Made by a program: the position numbers and the translations under genes
NCBI GenBank assembly: GCA_003240775.1
Contig: QFNI01000042.1
Span: 1-33,375, forward strand
Source of the DNA: Mesorhizobium amorphae
Lineage (GTDB): Bacteria; Pseudomonadota; Alphaproteobacteria; Rhizobiales; Rhizobiaceae
Direction of reading: 5' to 3'
Length of the DNA stretch: 33,375 nucleotides
Part shown: positions 1-8,749 of the stretch, piece after piece
Numbering within the stretch: the first letter of the stretch is position 1
Layout: every line of letters begins with the position of its first letter
The notes under the pieces: generated by a model
The model's input: only the letters and a program-made list of their open reading frames with translations
What the model was told of the DNA's origin: nothing
The model's database searches: none

Positions 1-2217
1 CAGTTCCATCTCTAGCGCCGCCGCGCCGAAATTCAGCAGGATCGCCTGGGGCTCGGGGTTGCGCAGCACCTGGGGGTTGGCGCGCGCGATCTCGAGCAGA
101 AGGTCGTGCGCGCGACGGGCATCCATGCCGTAGGCGACGTTGACCTTGATGTCCAAGCGGCCGAGCTTGTTGCGGTGCGTCCAGTTGCCGACCGCGCTGT
201 TGATCAGGTCGGAATTGGGCAGGATCACCGTCTGGCGCTGGAAGGTCTCGATCTCGGTCGCGCGCACGGAGATGCGCTTCACCGTGCCGGTGACCGCGCC
301 CGCCACGATCCAGTCGCCCACCTTGAAGGGGCGCTCGGCGAGCAGGATCAGGCCGGACACGAAATTGGACACGATGTTCTGGAGCCCGAAACCGATGCCG
401 AGCGACAAGGCACCGGCGACCAGCGCCAGGCTCGACAAGTCGATGCCAGCGGCCGAGATCGCGATCAGCCCGGCCAGCGCATAGCCGGCATAGCCCACCA
501 CGAGGTTGATCGAATTGCGCACGCCCGCATCGACCCGGCCCCGCGCCATCACGGACCCGTCGAGCCAGCGCTGGAACCAGCGCGTCAGCGCATAGCCGAG
601 CGCAAAGATCAGGAGGCCCGACAGGATGCCGACAGGCGAGAAGCGGAAGGAGCCGATCGTGAAGCCGGCCGCGGCACTCGACAGCCAAGCGCGGATGTCG
701 CCGGGCTGGAAGCCCCATTGGAACAGGATCAGCGGCACGCCGACCGCAATCACCACAAGGTTGATCACGAGCGAGAACATCAGCGCCAGCTGGTCGAGCT
801 TGGCGTCCGACAGGTTGAAGCGGCGCTGGAGACGTGCGCCGAGCTTGGTGGCTGCGAGCGCGCCCTCCTCCGAGACCGCGCGGGCCGACAGGAAGCCGAT
901 GCCCATGGTGGCGAGAATGGCGCCGGTGATCACCACCTGGCGCGAGATGAAGCGCGCGAAGCCGATATAGCCAAAGAGCGCTGGCAGGATCATCAGCGCG
1001 CAAGCGGCGAGGATGAGCAGGCGCACCCAGTTCGGCCAGTGCTTGGGCCGCCCATCCGCATCCGCGAAGGGGCGCACGAAGACGGTGGCGAGCAGAAGCA
1101 GGCCGGTGGCGACGGTGGCGATCAGGCTTTCGCCCACCGACAAGGTGACCGGCGAGGCGCGCAGCGTGAAGACGGTGCTCAGGAAGAAGTCGACGCCCGT
1201 GAAGAGCGCCATGGTGGAGACGATGGCAACGAGCACATAGGCCGCCGAGGAGCGCACGGGCAGGAGCCGCCACTGCGGCCGGCGCGGCGCGAGCGCCATC
1301 ATGCCCAGGCGATGCACGAAATAGACGATGGCGATCACGCCGAAGAGGGCCTGCAGCATCCGCCCGATGTCGCCGCGCAGCACCTGGAAGAAGTCGAACA
1401 GCCCCCAGCTTATGCCGAGAAAGAGCCAGAGGGCTGCTGTCGGCAACAGGGTGGACCAGAAGGCGACGGAGAGGCGGCTGAGCGGGCTCGGGTCTTCACG
1501 GTCGAAGTCGGACTGGAAGATGCGTGCGAAGAGGCGGCGCCCGACGATCAGCAGCAGGCCGGCGGCCGAAAGCGCGAGAAAGCAGGCGATCAGCGCGGAT
1601 TGCAGCTTGAAGCGCGCGACGAAGCTGAGCCAGGAGGCGACCGAGCGCCACGTGCCCGCAGCTTCCGCCGCGAAGCCCCGGATGAACTCGCCGGCAAGCT
1701 CGTAATCAAGCACATAGCGCTTGGTGAGCTGGTTGGCGAAGAGATTGCGGCGCAGTTCCGTGATGCGGTCCACCTCGTCGCCGATGCGGATGGAAAGCTG
1801 CTCGGCCTGGCCCAGAACCGCGTTGATGGAGGCCTTTTCGGCGTTGAGCGCGGTGCGCTCGGCTGTCACGACATCGGCTTCGGGGGGCTGGTTGTCTCCA
1901 GGCGGCTGGCCGATCTCGCCCAGGCGCGCGTTGATCTCGTCGAGCCGGGGCCGGAAGGCCACCCCGCTTTCGAGCACGGACCGCGCGAGCCCTTCCACTT
2001 CCAGGCGGATGTCGACGAGACGCGAATCGTCCCCGCTCGCCTGCTCGACAGCCTTCTGCAGGCTGTCGGCGCGGGTGGAGAGTTGGTCGAGGGCTGCCTG
2101 CTGCTCTGTCACGAGCGCCGGTGGCTCGGGGGCGGCGGCATCCTGCGCGAGCGCTGGCATTGCCGCCAGCCAGAGCAGAAGCGCGGTCAGCGCGCGCAGA
2201 AGGGTCAAAGGGAGCAT
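1..2217 (-). CDS. DUF3772 / MscS mechanosensitive channel, 3' end cut by window edge
   Basis: The frame stays open for 739 codons from ATG at 2217 to the left edge, so the C-terminus is missing. Residues 1-24 form a signal peptide (hydrophobic core, ending PALA before QDAAAP). A charged, coiled-coil-prone periplasmic segment follows (about 30-190), containing the region usually annotated DUF3772. About ten hydrophobic segments come next. Near residue 605 is the MscS pore-lining TM3 and beta domain, with GALSLGIGFGLQNIVSNF and then LLAERPFKVGDWI. This is characteristic of large MscS-family channels, which release solutes from the inner membrane during osmotic downshock. It is divergent from the hydrolase at 2336, with 118 bp between them for both promoters. 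Family is certain; any specific physiological role is inference. Confidence 0.93.
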   Translation of the reverse strand, partial: MLPLTLLRALTALLLWLAAMPALAQDAAAPEPPALVTEQQAALDQLSTRADSLQKAVEQASGDDSRLVDIRLEVEGLARSVLESGVAFRPRLDEINARLGEIGQPPGDNQPPEADVVTAERTALNAEKASINAVLGQAEQLSIRIGDEVDRITELRRNLFANQLTKRYVLDYELAGEFIRGFAAEAAGTWRSVASWLSFVARFKLQSALIACFLALSAAGLLLIVGRRLFARIFQSDFDREDPSPLSRLSVAFWSTLLPTAALWLFLGISWGLFDFFQVLRGDIGRMLQALFGVIAIVYFVHRLGMMALAPRRPQWRLLPVRSSAAYVLVAIVSTMALFTGVDFFLSTVFTLRASPVTLSVGESLIATVATGLLLLATVFVRPFADADGRPKHWPNWVRLLILAACALMILPALFGYIGFARFISRQVVITGAILATMGIGFLSARAVSEEGALAATKLGARLQRRFNLSDAKLDQLALMFSLVINLVVIAVGVPLILFQWGFQPGDIRAWLSSAAAGFTIGSFRFSPVGILSGLLIFALGYALTRWFQRWLDGSVMARGRVDAGVRNSINLVVGYAGYALAGLIAISAAGIDLSSLALVAGALSLGIGFGLQNIVSNFVSGLILLAERPFKVGDWIVAGAVTGTVKRISVRATEIETFQRQTVILPNSDLINSAVGNWTHRNKLGRLDIKVNVAYGMDARRAHDLLLEIARANPQVLRNPEPQAILLNFGAAALEMEL

Positions 2218-2335
2218 GAACAAACCGCCCGCAGCATCGGGCCCCGTGTAGAGAGGGCGAATGCGGCGGACAAGCGGCGCGGGGAACTGAAAAGGCCGAG
2301 GCCAGTTCTCGACGCTTCACAGGGAGAACAGACAG

Positions 2336-3154
2336 ATGCCCTTCATCAAGACCGCCGACGATACGGAGATCTTCTACAACGACTGGGGCTCCGGCAAGCC
2401 TGTGGTGCTGATCCACGGCTGGCCGCTCGATGCCGACATGTGGGAGCACCAGTCGCTGTTTCTGGCGCGCAACGGCTACCGGGTGATCGCTTATGACCGC
2501 CGCGGCTTCGGCCGCTCCTCGCAGCCCTGGACGGGCTACGACTACGATACTTTCGCGGCAGACCTGAAGACGATCCTCGAAACGCTCGACCTGCGCGACG
2601 CGACGCTCGTGGGCTTCTCGATGGGCGGGGGCGAGGTGGCGCGTTATCTTGGCCGCCACGGCAGCGAGCGGGTGTCCAAGGCGGTGCTGCTCGCAGCCGT
2701 GCCACCCTTCCTGCTTCAGACCGACGACAATCCGGACGGCGTGCCGAAGAAGGTGTTCGACGACATCGTGGCGGGCCTGGAAAAGGATCGCCCGCACTTC
2801 CTGGCAGGCTTCAACAAGGACTTCTTCGGCGCCGGCCTCCTGAATTTTACGGTCAGCAACGAGGTCTTGGAATGGTCGAGGCAGCTGGCGATGCTCGCCT
2901 CGCCCAAGGCAACGGTGGATTGCGTGCGCGCCTTTTCGGAAACCGACTTCCGCGCCGACCTGCCGCGGATCGACGTGCCGGTGCTGGTGATCCACGGCTC
3001 GTCGGACGGCACGGTGCCGCTCGAGAAGTCGGGCGAGCTGACCGCCAAGCTGATCCCCAACGCCGAGCTCAAGGTCTATGACGGCGAGCCCCACGGGCTG
3101 TTCCTCACGGCCAAGGACCGGCTGAACGAGGACCTCTTGCGCTTCATCGCTTGA
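2336..3154 (+). CDS. alpha/beta hydrolase, non-heme chloroperoxidase-like
   Basis: 272 aa, cytoplasmic, with no signal peptide. It shows the alpha/beta-hydrolase fold in order: an oxyanion-hole HGWPLD (27-32), a DRRGFGRS strand (54-61), the nucleophile elbow GFSMGG with Ser95, a late Asp224 in HGSSDGTVP, and His253 in GEPHGLF. Ser95-Asp224-His253 is the expected catalytic triad. The closest named family is cofactor-free haloperoxidase / arylesterase, whose members are usually esterases or lactonases in vivo. The true substrate cannot be read from sequence. The start is chosen for AGGGAGAA about 9 nt upstream. It is monocistronic and converges on the nitroreductase. Confidence 0.93.
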   Translation: MPFIKTADDTEIFYNDWGSGKPVVLIHGWPLDADMWEHQSLFLARNGYRVIAYDRRGFGRSSQPWTGYDYDTFAADLKTILETLDLRDATLVGFSMGGGEVARYLGRHGSERVSKAVLLAAVPPFLLQTDDNPDGVPKKVFDDIVAGLEKDRPHFLAGFNKDFFGAGLLNFTVSNEVLEWSRQLAMLASPKATVDCVRAFSETDFRADLPRIDVPVLVIHGSSDGTVPLEKSGELTAKLIPNAELKVYDGEPHGLFLTAKDRLNEDLLRFIA

Positions 3155-3159
3155 GGATC

Positions 3160-3192
3160 GAGGCGCGGTGCCGTTCCAGGCCGCCGCGCCTC
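3160..3192. terminator. stem-loop between convergent genes, possible terminator
   Basis: A 9-bp perfect stem (3160-3168 with 3184-3192) closes a 15-nt loop in the 36-bp gap between the hydrolase and nitroreductase stop codons, just touching the nitroreductase stop. No T-run follows on either strand, so it may be a weak or Rho-assisted terminator only. Confidence 0.4.
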
Positions 3193-3895
3193 ACTCCAGG
3201 AAGGTCGCCCAGTCTTCCAGCGGCGCGCGCTCGGTGCGCAGGTCGTTTTCGGGCTTGGTCGTGTCCTCGAAGCCGAGCGCCATGCCGCAGACCACGATCT
3301 CCTCCTCGGCGAGCCCGAGGATCGGGCGGATTTGCCGGTGGTAGGGCGCGAAGGCCGCCTGCGGGCAGGTGTGGAGCCCACGCGCGCGGGCCGCGATCAT
3401 GATGTTTTCGAGAAACATGCCGTAGTCGATCCACGAGCCCTGCGCGAGGCGGCGGTCGATGGTGAAGATCATGCCCACGGGCGCGTCGAAGAAGGTGAAG
3501 TTGCGGTCGTGCTGGGCGCGCATCCTCTCCACCTCGCGGCGGCCGATGCCGAGCTTGGCATAGAGCCCGAAGCCCACCGTGCGGCGGCGCGACAGATATG
3601 GCTCGAAGAAATGGTCGGGGTAGTATTTGTACTCGTCCCACTCGACCTTTTCCGCGCGGATTCCTGAATCCAGGATGGCGTCCGCCACGCCTTGCTTGGC
3701 CGCGCCCGTCAGCACATAGACGCGCCATGGCTGCATGTTGGTGCCCGACGGCGCACGCGCCGACACGTTGAGGATGTCGCGCACCACGGCGGGGTCCACA
3801 GGATCGGGCAGGAACGCGCGCACGGAGCGGCGCGAGGCGATGGCCTCGTCCACTGCGCCCGTGTCGGGATCATGCCGGTGCTCGGGTGAAAGCAT
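3191..3895 (-). CDS. nitroreductase family FMN-dependent oxidoreductase
   Basis: 234 aa. The N-terminal RRSVRAFLPDPV followed by SARAPSGTNMQPWRVYVL is the FMN-binding signature of the NfsB/FRase I-type nitroreductase superfamily. The middle FDAPVGMIFTID, the helix SWIDYGMFLENIMIAAR, and the C-terminal VVCGMALGFED complete the fold. Such enzymes are homodimeric NAD(P)H-dependent reductases of nitro compounds, quinones or related substrates. The start at 3895 has AAGGCGG about 6 nt upstream; an in-frame ATG 24 nt earlier adds only a basic MQRRRRQA and lacks a clear site. It is divergent from the aminotransferase (117 bp between starts). Family certain; substrate unknown. Confidence 0.92.
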   Translation of the reverse strand: MLSPEHRHDPDTGAVDEAIASRRSVRAFLPDPVDPAVVRDILNVSARAPSGTNMQPWRVYVLTGAAKQGVADAILDSGIRAEKVEWDEYKYYPDHFFEPYLSRRRTVGFGLYAKLGIGRREVERMRAQHDRNFTFFDAPVGMIFTIDRRLAQGSWIDYGMFLENIMIAARARGLHTCPQAAFAPYHRQIRPILGLAEEEIVVCGMALGFEDTTKPENDLRTERAPLEDWATFLE

Positions 3896-4012
3896 CGCTT
3901 GCCGCCTTCTGCGTTGCATCAGCCATGCATCGCCTGGGCGCGAAGCGCAAGGCAAGCCCTTGATCCGCCGCGCGCGCCCTGCTTTGTGCGCAACCACAAA
4001 GGGAGCCCGACC

Positions 4013-5200
4013 ATGCCGCAGCCATCCGCACGCCTGAGCGACATCCTGCCCTCCGGCAAGGACGGCTGGGAGGTGCATGTCGCGGCACAAGCGCGCCTTG
4101 AGGCGGGCGAGGACGTGATCATGCTTTCGGTGGGCGATCACGACTTCCCCACCCCAGACGAGACGGTGGAGGCTTGCGTCAAGGCGCTGCGGGCCGGGCA
4201 CCACCATTACACGCAGCTCGCCGGCATCCCGCGCCTGCGCACAGCCATGGCCAAGGCGAGCGAGCGCTCCACGGGCATCCCCACGGCACCCGAAGAGGTG
4301 ATCGCGACGCCTGGCGGCCAGGCAGCCTTGTTCGCCGCGGCCCAGGCCGTGCTCGACGCGGGCCAGCATGCGATCGTCGTCGCGCCCTATTACGCCACCT
4401 ACCCCTACACGTTCCGCGCGGCAGGCGTGTCCTACGATGTGGTGGAAGCCCAGGCCGAGGACGATTTCCAGCCCCGTGCCGAGAGCATCCGGCAGGCGCT
4501 GCGCCCGGAAACGCGCGCCATCCTGCTCAACTCGCCCAATAACCCGACGGGCGCCATCTATTCGCGCGAAGCGCTCGAAGGCATCGCGCAACTCTGCATC
4601 GAGCATGATCTCTGGCTCGTTTCCGACGAGGTGTACTGGACGCTCGGGGGGGCTGCCCACCTTTCGCCGCGCGCCCTGCCGGGCATGGCCGAGCGCACGA
4701 TCGTGATGAACTCGCTGTCCAAGAGCCACGGCATGACGGGCTGGCGCATCGGCTGGCTGACGGCCCCTGCCCGGATCGTCACGCTTCTGACCGGCCTCAA
4801 TCTCGTCTCGACCTACGGCCTGCCCGACTTCGTGTCGCATGCAGCGGCCGAAACGCTGGAACACGGCTTCGGCGTGGAAGAGATTGCAAAACGCTACGCG
4901 CAGCGGCGACAGGTGTTCCTCGATGCGGCAGCCGGGATGCGCGGCATCACCGTGCGCGGGTCCAAGGGGGGCATGTATGTGATGCTCGACATCCGCGAGC
5001 TCGACCCGGACGACGAGCGCTTCGCATTCGCGCTTCTGGAGGCCGAGCGGGTGGGCGTGATGCCGGGATCGAGCTTCGGGGAAGCCGCGCGCGGCCATAT
5101 CCGTGTCTGTCTCTGCCAGCCCGAAAAGCGCCTCAAGGAAGCGGCCGAGCGCATCCGTCGCTTCTGCTCGAGCTATGAGCGGCCTAGCGCGACGTCTTGA
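4013..5200 (+). CDS. PLP-dependent aminotransferase, fold type I, AruH-like
   Basis: 395 aa. It has the class I/II aminotransferase pattern: LSVGDHDFPTPDE near the N-terminus, TPGGQAALF (PLP phosphate region), NSPNNPTGAIY, SDEVYW, and SLSKSHGMTGWRIGW, where Lys237 is the expected Schiff-base lysine. The N-terminal WEVHVAAQARLEAGEDV and the SKSHGMTGW core resemble arginine:pyruvate transaminase AruH from memory, but the substrate is not certain and no arginine-pathway genes lie nearby. The start is ATG 4013 with GGGAG upstream; an upstream in-frame ATG at 3899 runs into the divergent gene. Its last 17 nt overlap the end of convergent hdaA. Confidence 0.9.
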   Translation: MPQPSARLSDILPSGKDGWEVHVAAQARLEAGEDVIMLSVGDHDFPTPDETVEACVKALRAGHHHYTQLAGIPRLRTAMAKASERSTGIPTAPEEVIATPGGQAALFAAAQAVLDAGQHAIVVAPYYATYPYTFRAAGVSYDVVEAQAEDDFQPRAESIRQALRPETRAILLNSPNNPTGAIYSREALEGIAQLCIEHDLWLVSDEVYWTLGGAAHLSPRALPGMAERTIVMNSLSKSHGMTGWRIGWLTAPARIVTLLTGLNLVSTYGLPDFVSHAAAETLEHGFGVEEIAKRYAQRRQVFLDAAAGMRGITVRGSKGGMYVMLDIRELDPDDERFAFALLEAERVGVMPGSSFGEAARGHIRVCLCQPEKRLKEAAERIRRFCSSYERPSATS

Positions 5201-5867
5201 GCGATTCGAGCACCTCGCCCGCCAGCGCGCGGGTGATGGGGCGCTTGCGGGCGATCGACACGCGGTCGAGCGCGTCGGCCACGCGGGCCGCTTCGGCCAA
5301 GGAGCGGTTCATGCGGCGCGCCAGAAACTGCAGGGTCGCAGGCTCCACCTCGACCTGACGGTCGGCGAAGAGCTTGGCCAGCACTTTTTCGAGGAGAAGG
5401 TCGTCCGGCTCGCCGATCGGCACCACGGCCGCTGTGGCGAGGCGTGAGCGCAGATCGGCCAACGACACGTTCCAGGCGGCAGGCGACGTGCGCGCGACGA
5501 GCAGGAGCGAGCCGCCACCGGCGCGAAGCGCGTTGATGAGGTGGAAGAGGCCGGCCTCGTCCAGATCCGGCGTATCCGCGCCATCGACCAGCACGGGACG
5601 CGCGATCTCCGCTTCGAGCCCGCCGAGACGGCGTGGGTCGAGCGACAGCGCGCGGGCCGCGTCGCGCCACAGGCCCGCCAGATGCGACTTGCCCGAGCCC
5701 TCGGGACCGACGAGTGCCAAAATGGGTGCCGGCCAGCGCGGCCAGCGCTCGATCTCCTCCACCGCGCGCCGGTTGGCTGCGGACACGGCGAGGTCGTCGC
5801 GCGTGAGGCCCGGCTGGTGGGCGAGGTCGAAGGTGAGTTGGGCGGGCTTGCCGCCGCTCCCGCTCAC
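5184..5867 (-). CDS. hdaA: DnaA regulatory inactivator HdaA (DnaA-paralogous ATPase)
   Basis: 227 aa. The N-terminal QLTFDL (residues 10-15) matches the sliding-clamp-binding motif by which Hda proteins dock on DnaN. A Walker A motif GPEGSGKSHL follows (54-63, Lys60), with an AAA+ domain resembling DnaA domain III (arginine-rich RRMNRSLAEAARVADALD near the C-terminus). The role known for the family is clamp-bound stimulation of ATP hydrolysis by DnaA after replication starts (RIDA). The start is GTG at 5867, overlapping the upstream transporter stop by 4 nt (GTGA), with GGAG 7 nt before it. This implies translational coupling. The 3' end overlaps the convergent aminotransferase by 17 nt. Similar alphaproteobacterial proteins are often annotated simply as DnaA-related ATPase. 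Confidence 0.88.
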   Translation of the reverse strand: MSGSGGKPAQLTFDLAHQPGLTRDDLAVSAANRRAVEEIERWPRWPAPILALVGPEGSGKSHLAGLWRDAARALSLDPRRLGGLEAEIARPVLVDGADTPDLDEAGLFHLINALRAGGGSLLLVARTSPAAWNVSLADLRSRLATAAVVPIGEPDDLLLEKVLAKLFADRQVEVEPATLQFLARRMNRSLAEAARVADALDRVSIARKRPITRALAGEVLESLKTSR

Positions 5868-7027
5868 CGGCGCTCCGGCGGGGTCGCGCGCTGATCGCGC
5901 ACGAGCACGGTGCCGTGGCCGCGATAAAGCGGGGATTCGAGATAGCGGCCGAGCGCGAAGCGGATGAGCACGCCGACCGCCGCAGCCAGCGGCACGGCCG
6001 TGAGCAGGCCGACGAACCCGAAAAAGGCGCCGAAGGCGAACAGCGCGAACATCAGCCAGACCGGGTGCAGCCCGACGCTCTTGCCCACGAGCTTGGGCTG
6101 CAGGATGTTGCCCTCGATGAATTGGCCCACGAAGAACACGCCGGCCGTAGCCACCACCCAGATCCACTCCGGCCAGAACTGCACGAGCGCCACACTCACC
6201 GCGAGCACGAGCCCGACCAGCGAGCCGACATAGGGAATGAACGAGATCAACCCCGCGAAAAGCCCGATCAGGATGCCGAAGTTCAGCCCGACGATGGTGA
6301 GGCCCACAGCATACATGGTGCCGAGGATCAGGCAGAGCGCACCCTGGCCGCGCACGAAGCCGGCGGTCGCCGCGTTGATCTCCTTGGCGAGGCGCCGCAC
6401 CGTCAGAACGTGGTCGCGAGGCACCCAGGAATCGACGGTTGCGATCATGCGGTCCCAGTCGAGCAGCATGTAGAAGGCGACGACCGGCGTCACCACGAAC
6501 AGGCCCGCCACATTCACGATGGCGAGGCTCGACTGCCAGACGGATGCGAACACCGCCGTCACGAAGCCCGCGCCAGAAGAAAGGACCTGGTCGAGCCCCG
6601 CGCGCAGATCGACCGTGCTGACGCCGAAATGCTCCTCCAGCCATTGCGGGTCGAACGAGGTGATCAGGAACTGGAGCCGGGTGAGATAGGACGGGAAATT
6701 GGCTGCGAACTCGCGGAACTGCGTGGCGAGCACGGGAATCAGCACCATAAGTCCGATCACCACCACGAACACGAAGGCGACCAGGATCAGGATCGTCGCC
6801 ATCAGGCGAGACAGGCCGAGGCGCTCCAGCCGGTCGGCCACGGGATCGAGGAAATAGGCCAGCACCATGCCCGCGATGAACGGGAGCAGGATGTCGCTGA
6901 ACACGAACAGGAAGAGGATCAGAAGGGCTGCCGCGATCAGCCAGAAGCGAAGCTGGCGGCGAAACGCCACCGCCGCTGTGGCATCGGCCACGGCAGCCTC
7001 AACGGGTTGAGGATTCACCTGCACCAT
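5864..7027 (-). CDS. AI-2E / PerM family multi-pass membrane protein
   Basis: 387 aa with about eight hydrophobic helices: two at the N-terminus (about 28-65), one near 80-100, a soluble stretch with FDPQWLEEHFG, then a C-terminal block with VVAFYMLLDWDRM, ISFIPYVGSLVG and FVGQFIEGNILQPKLVG. The last motif is diagnostic of the AI-2E transporter / PerM (TerC-unrelated) family. Members have been linked to autoinducer-2 export and to ion exchange; the transported substrate here is unknown. The start ATG 7027 lies inside the 3' end of the phosphatidyltransferase (29-nt overlap) and its stop overlaps hdaA, so the three genes form one operon. Confidence 0.92.
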   Translation of the reverse strand: MVQVNPQPVEAAVADATAAVAFRRQLRFWLIAAALLILFLFVFSDILLPFIAGMVLAYFLDPVADRLERLGLSRLMATILILVAFVFVVVIGLMVLIPVLATQFREFAANFPSYLTRLQFLITSFDPQWLEEHFGVSTVDLRAGLDQVLSSGAGFVTAVFASVWQSSLAIVNVAGLFVVTPVVAFYMLLDWDRMIATVDSWVPRDHVLTVRRLAKEINAATAGFVRGQGALCLILGTMYAVGLTIVGLNFGILIGLFAGLISFIPYVGSLVGLVLAVSVALVQFWPEWIWVVATAGVFFVGQFIEGNILQPKLVGKSVGLHPVWLMFALFAFGAFFGFVGLLTAVPLAAAVGVLIRFALGRYLESPLYRGHGTVLVRDQRATPPERR

Positions 7028-7556
7028 GTCCGCTCATATGCTTCAGCCAAGCCATGCCATAGGCCGCGGCCGAAGCGGCAGTCAAGATTGCGCTGAGCCA
7101 GACGAGCACCGGCACGACCGGGCCGAGCCAGGGCCAGACGGCAAGCTTCGCCAAAACCACCGCTGCCAGAAGGATTTGCACGGCCGTGTTCGCCTTGGAC
7201 ACGAAAAGCGGCTTCACCTGAACGGGATGCGCCATCACCGAAGACAGCGCCACTGCGAACAGGATCAGCAGATCGCGCGACACGGCCGCGATCACCAGCC
7301 AGAGCGGCAGCTCGCGCATGAGCCCGAGTACCACGAAGACGGAGACCAGGAGCGCCTTGTCGGCGATGGGATCGAGGTAGGCGCCGAGCGCAGATTGCTG
7401 GTTGAAGTGGCGCGCGATGAAGCCGTCCACCGCATCCGACACGCCGGCCACGATGAAGCCCGCGAACGCCCAGCCCATCTCGCCCGCGAGCAGCGCCCAC
7501 ACCACCACCGGCACCAGAACGAGGCGCATCACGGTGATGAGGTTGGGAATGGTCAA
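6999..7556 (-). CDS. CDP-alcohol phosphatidyltransferase (PgsA/cardiolipin-synthase-like)
   Basis: 185 aa integral membrane enzyme. It holds a perfect CDP-alcohol phosphotransferase signature, D-x2-DG-x2-AR-x8-G-x3-D-x3-D, with metal-binding/catalytic Asp41, Asp44, Asp62 and Asp66. About five hydrophobic helices surround it. The family moves a phosphatidyl group from a CDP-diacylglycerol to glycerol-3-phosphate or another alcohol at the inner membrane; this copy's acceptor is not clear. The start is the weakest point. I chose TTG 7556 because the family homology begins at TIPNLITVMRL. The frame stays open to an ATG at 7673, but that would add 39 unlike residues and leave 14 bp to divergent purM. 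A second, more typical copy (pgsA) lies at 17744. Confidence 0.87.
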   Translation of the reverse strand: MTIPNLITVMRLVLVPVVVWALLAGEMGWAFAGFIVAGVSDAVDGFIARHFNQQSALGAYLDPIADKALLVSVFVVLGLMRELPLWLVIAAVSRDLLILFAVALSSVMAHPVQVKPLFVSKANTAVQILLAAVVLAKLAVWPWLGPVVPVLVWLSAILTAASAAAYGMAWLKHMSGHGAGESSTR

Positions 7557-7687
7557 GGGCGGCCGTCTCGCCTGAACTGCGTGTTCCCCGAAGATGGCCG
7601 CGGCAGGGGCCGAGCACAAGGCGCGCAGCCTTGCGGTTTGGCCGCCATCCATGCCAAGGGCACTCCCATCCACCGGGGAACAGTGCG

Positions 7688-8749
7688 ATGACCGACAAGC
7701 CGAACGGCGTCACCTACGCGGATGCGGGCGTCTCGATCGACGCAGGCAATCTGCTCGTGGAAAAGATCAAGCCGATCGTGCGCACCACTCTGCGTCCGGG
7801 CGCCGGCGAGATCGGGGGCTTCGGCGGCCTGTTCGACCTCAAGGCCGCAGGCTTCACGGACCCCGTGCTGGTCGCCGCGAATGACGGGGTGGGCACCAAG
7901 CTCAAGATCGCGATCGACACGGGGCTGCACTCCACGATCGGCATCGACCTCGTCGCCATGTGCGTGAACGACCTCGTGGTGCAGGGCGCGGAGCCTCTCT
8001 TCTTTCTCGACTACTACGCCACCGGCAAGCTCGACCCCGATCAGGGCGCGTCGATCATCGAAGGCATCGCGGAAGGCTGCCGCCAAGCGGGCTGCGCGCT
8101 GATCGGCGGCGAAACCGCCGAGATGCCCGGCCTCTACCGCGAAGGCGACTACGACCTCGCGGGCTTCGCGGTGGGTGCTGCCGAGCGCGGGACGATGCTG
8201 CCCACCGACGACATCACCGATGGCGACGTGCTGCTCGGCCTCGCATCGTCGGGCCTGCACTCCAACGGCTTCTCGCTGGTGCGCCATGTGGTAGAGAAGG
8301 CTGGTCTCGCCTGGGATGCGCCGGCCCCCTTCGCGGAGGGCAAGACGCTCGGCGAAGCCCTGCTCGAACCCACCCGCATCTATGTGCGACCGCTGCTTTC
8401 GGCCATTCGCGAGACGCATGGGCTGAAGGCGCTAGCCCACATCACGGGCGGCGGCTTCATCGACAACATCCCGCGGGTGCTGTCCGACGACTGGGCGGCC
8501 GAGCTCGACCTCGACGCGGTGGACGCACCGCCCGTGTTCGCATGGCTCGCCAAGACCGCGGGCATCGCGGAGCGCGAGATGATGCGCACCTTCAATTGCG
8601 GCATCGGCATGGTGGCCGTGGTGGCCGCGGGCCAAGCCGCGCAGGTGGCGGCCGTTCTGCAGGCGGCCGGCGAGACCGTGACGCCCATCGGCCGCATCGT
8701 GCCGCGCCGGGAGGAAGGCGTGATCTTCCGCGGGAGCCTCTCGCTTTGA
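7688..8749 (+). CDS. purM: phosphoribosylformylglycinamidine cyclo-ligase (AIR synthetase)
   Basis: 353 aa, the usual family length. It catalyses ATP-dependent closure of FGAM to AIR, step five of de novo purine synthesis, in the cytoplasm. Recognised by YADAGVSIDAGN at the N-terminus, GGFGGLFDL, the nucleotide-loop ANDGVGTKLKIA, GGETAEMPGLY, SSGLHSNGFSLVR, and HITGGGFIDNIPR. ATG 7688 is chosen because GGGGAA sits 7 nt upstream and the family starts here; the frame is open further upstream. It overlaps purN by 4 nt and is divergent from the phosphatidyltransferase operon. Confidence 0.97.
   Translation: MTDKPNGVTYADAGVSIDAGNLLVEKIKPIVRTTLRPGAGEIGGFGGLFDLKAAGFTDPVLVAANDGVGTKLKIAIDTGLHSTIGIDLVAMCVNDLVVQGAEPLFFLDYYATGKLDPDQGASIIEGIAEGCRQAGCALIGGETAEMPGLYREGDYDLAGFAVGAAERGTMLPTDDITDGDVLLGLASSGLHSNGFSLVRHVVEKAGLAWDAPAPFAEGKTLGEALLEPTRIYVRPLLSAIRETHGLKALAHITGGGFIDNIPRVLSDDWAAELDLDAVDAPPVFAWLAKTAGIAEREMMRTFNCGIGMVAVVAAGQAAQVAAVLQAAGETVTPIGRIVPRREEGVIFRGSLSL

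Noticed and set aside
106..2496. 796-codon open frame on the + strand
   Set aside because: It lies antisense to the clear MscS-type channel. Its translation is rich in Arg, Glu, Asp, His and Gly without any domain, as expected from the opposite strand of high-GC coding DNA.
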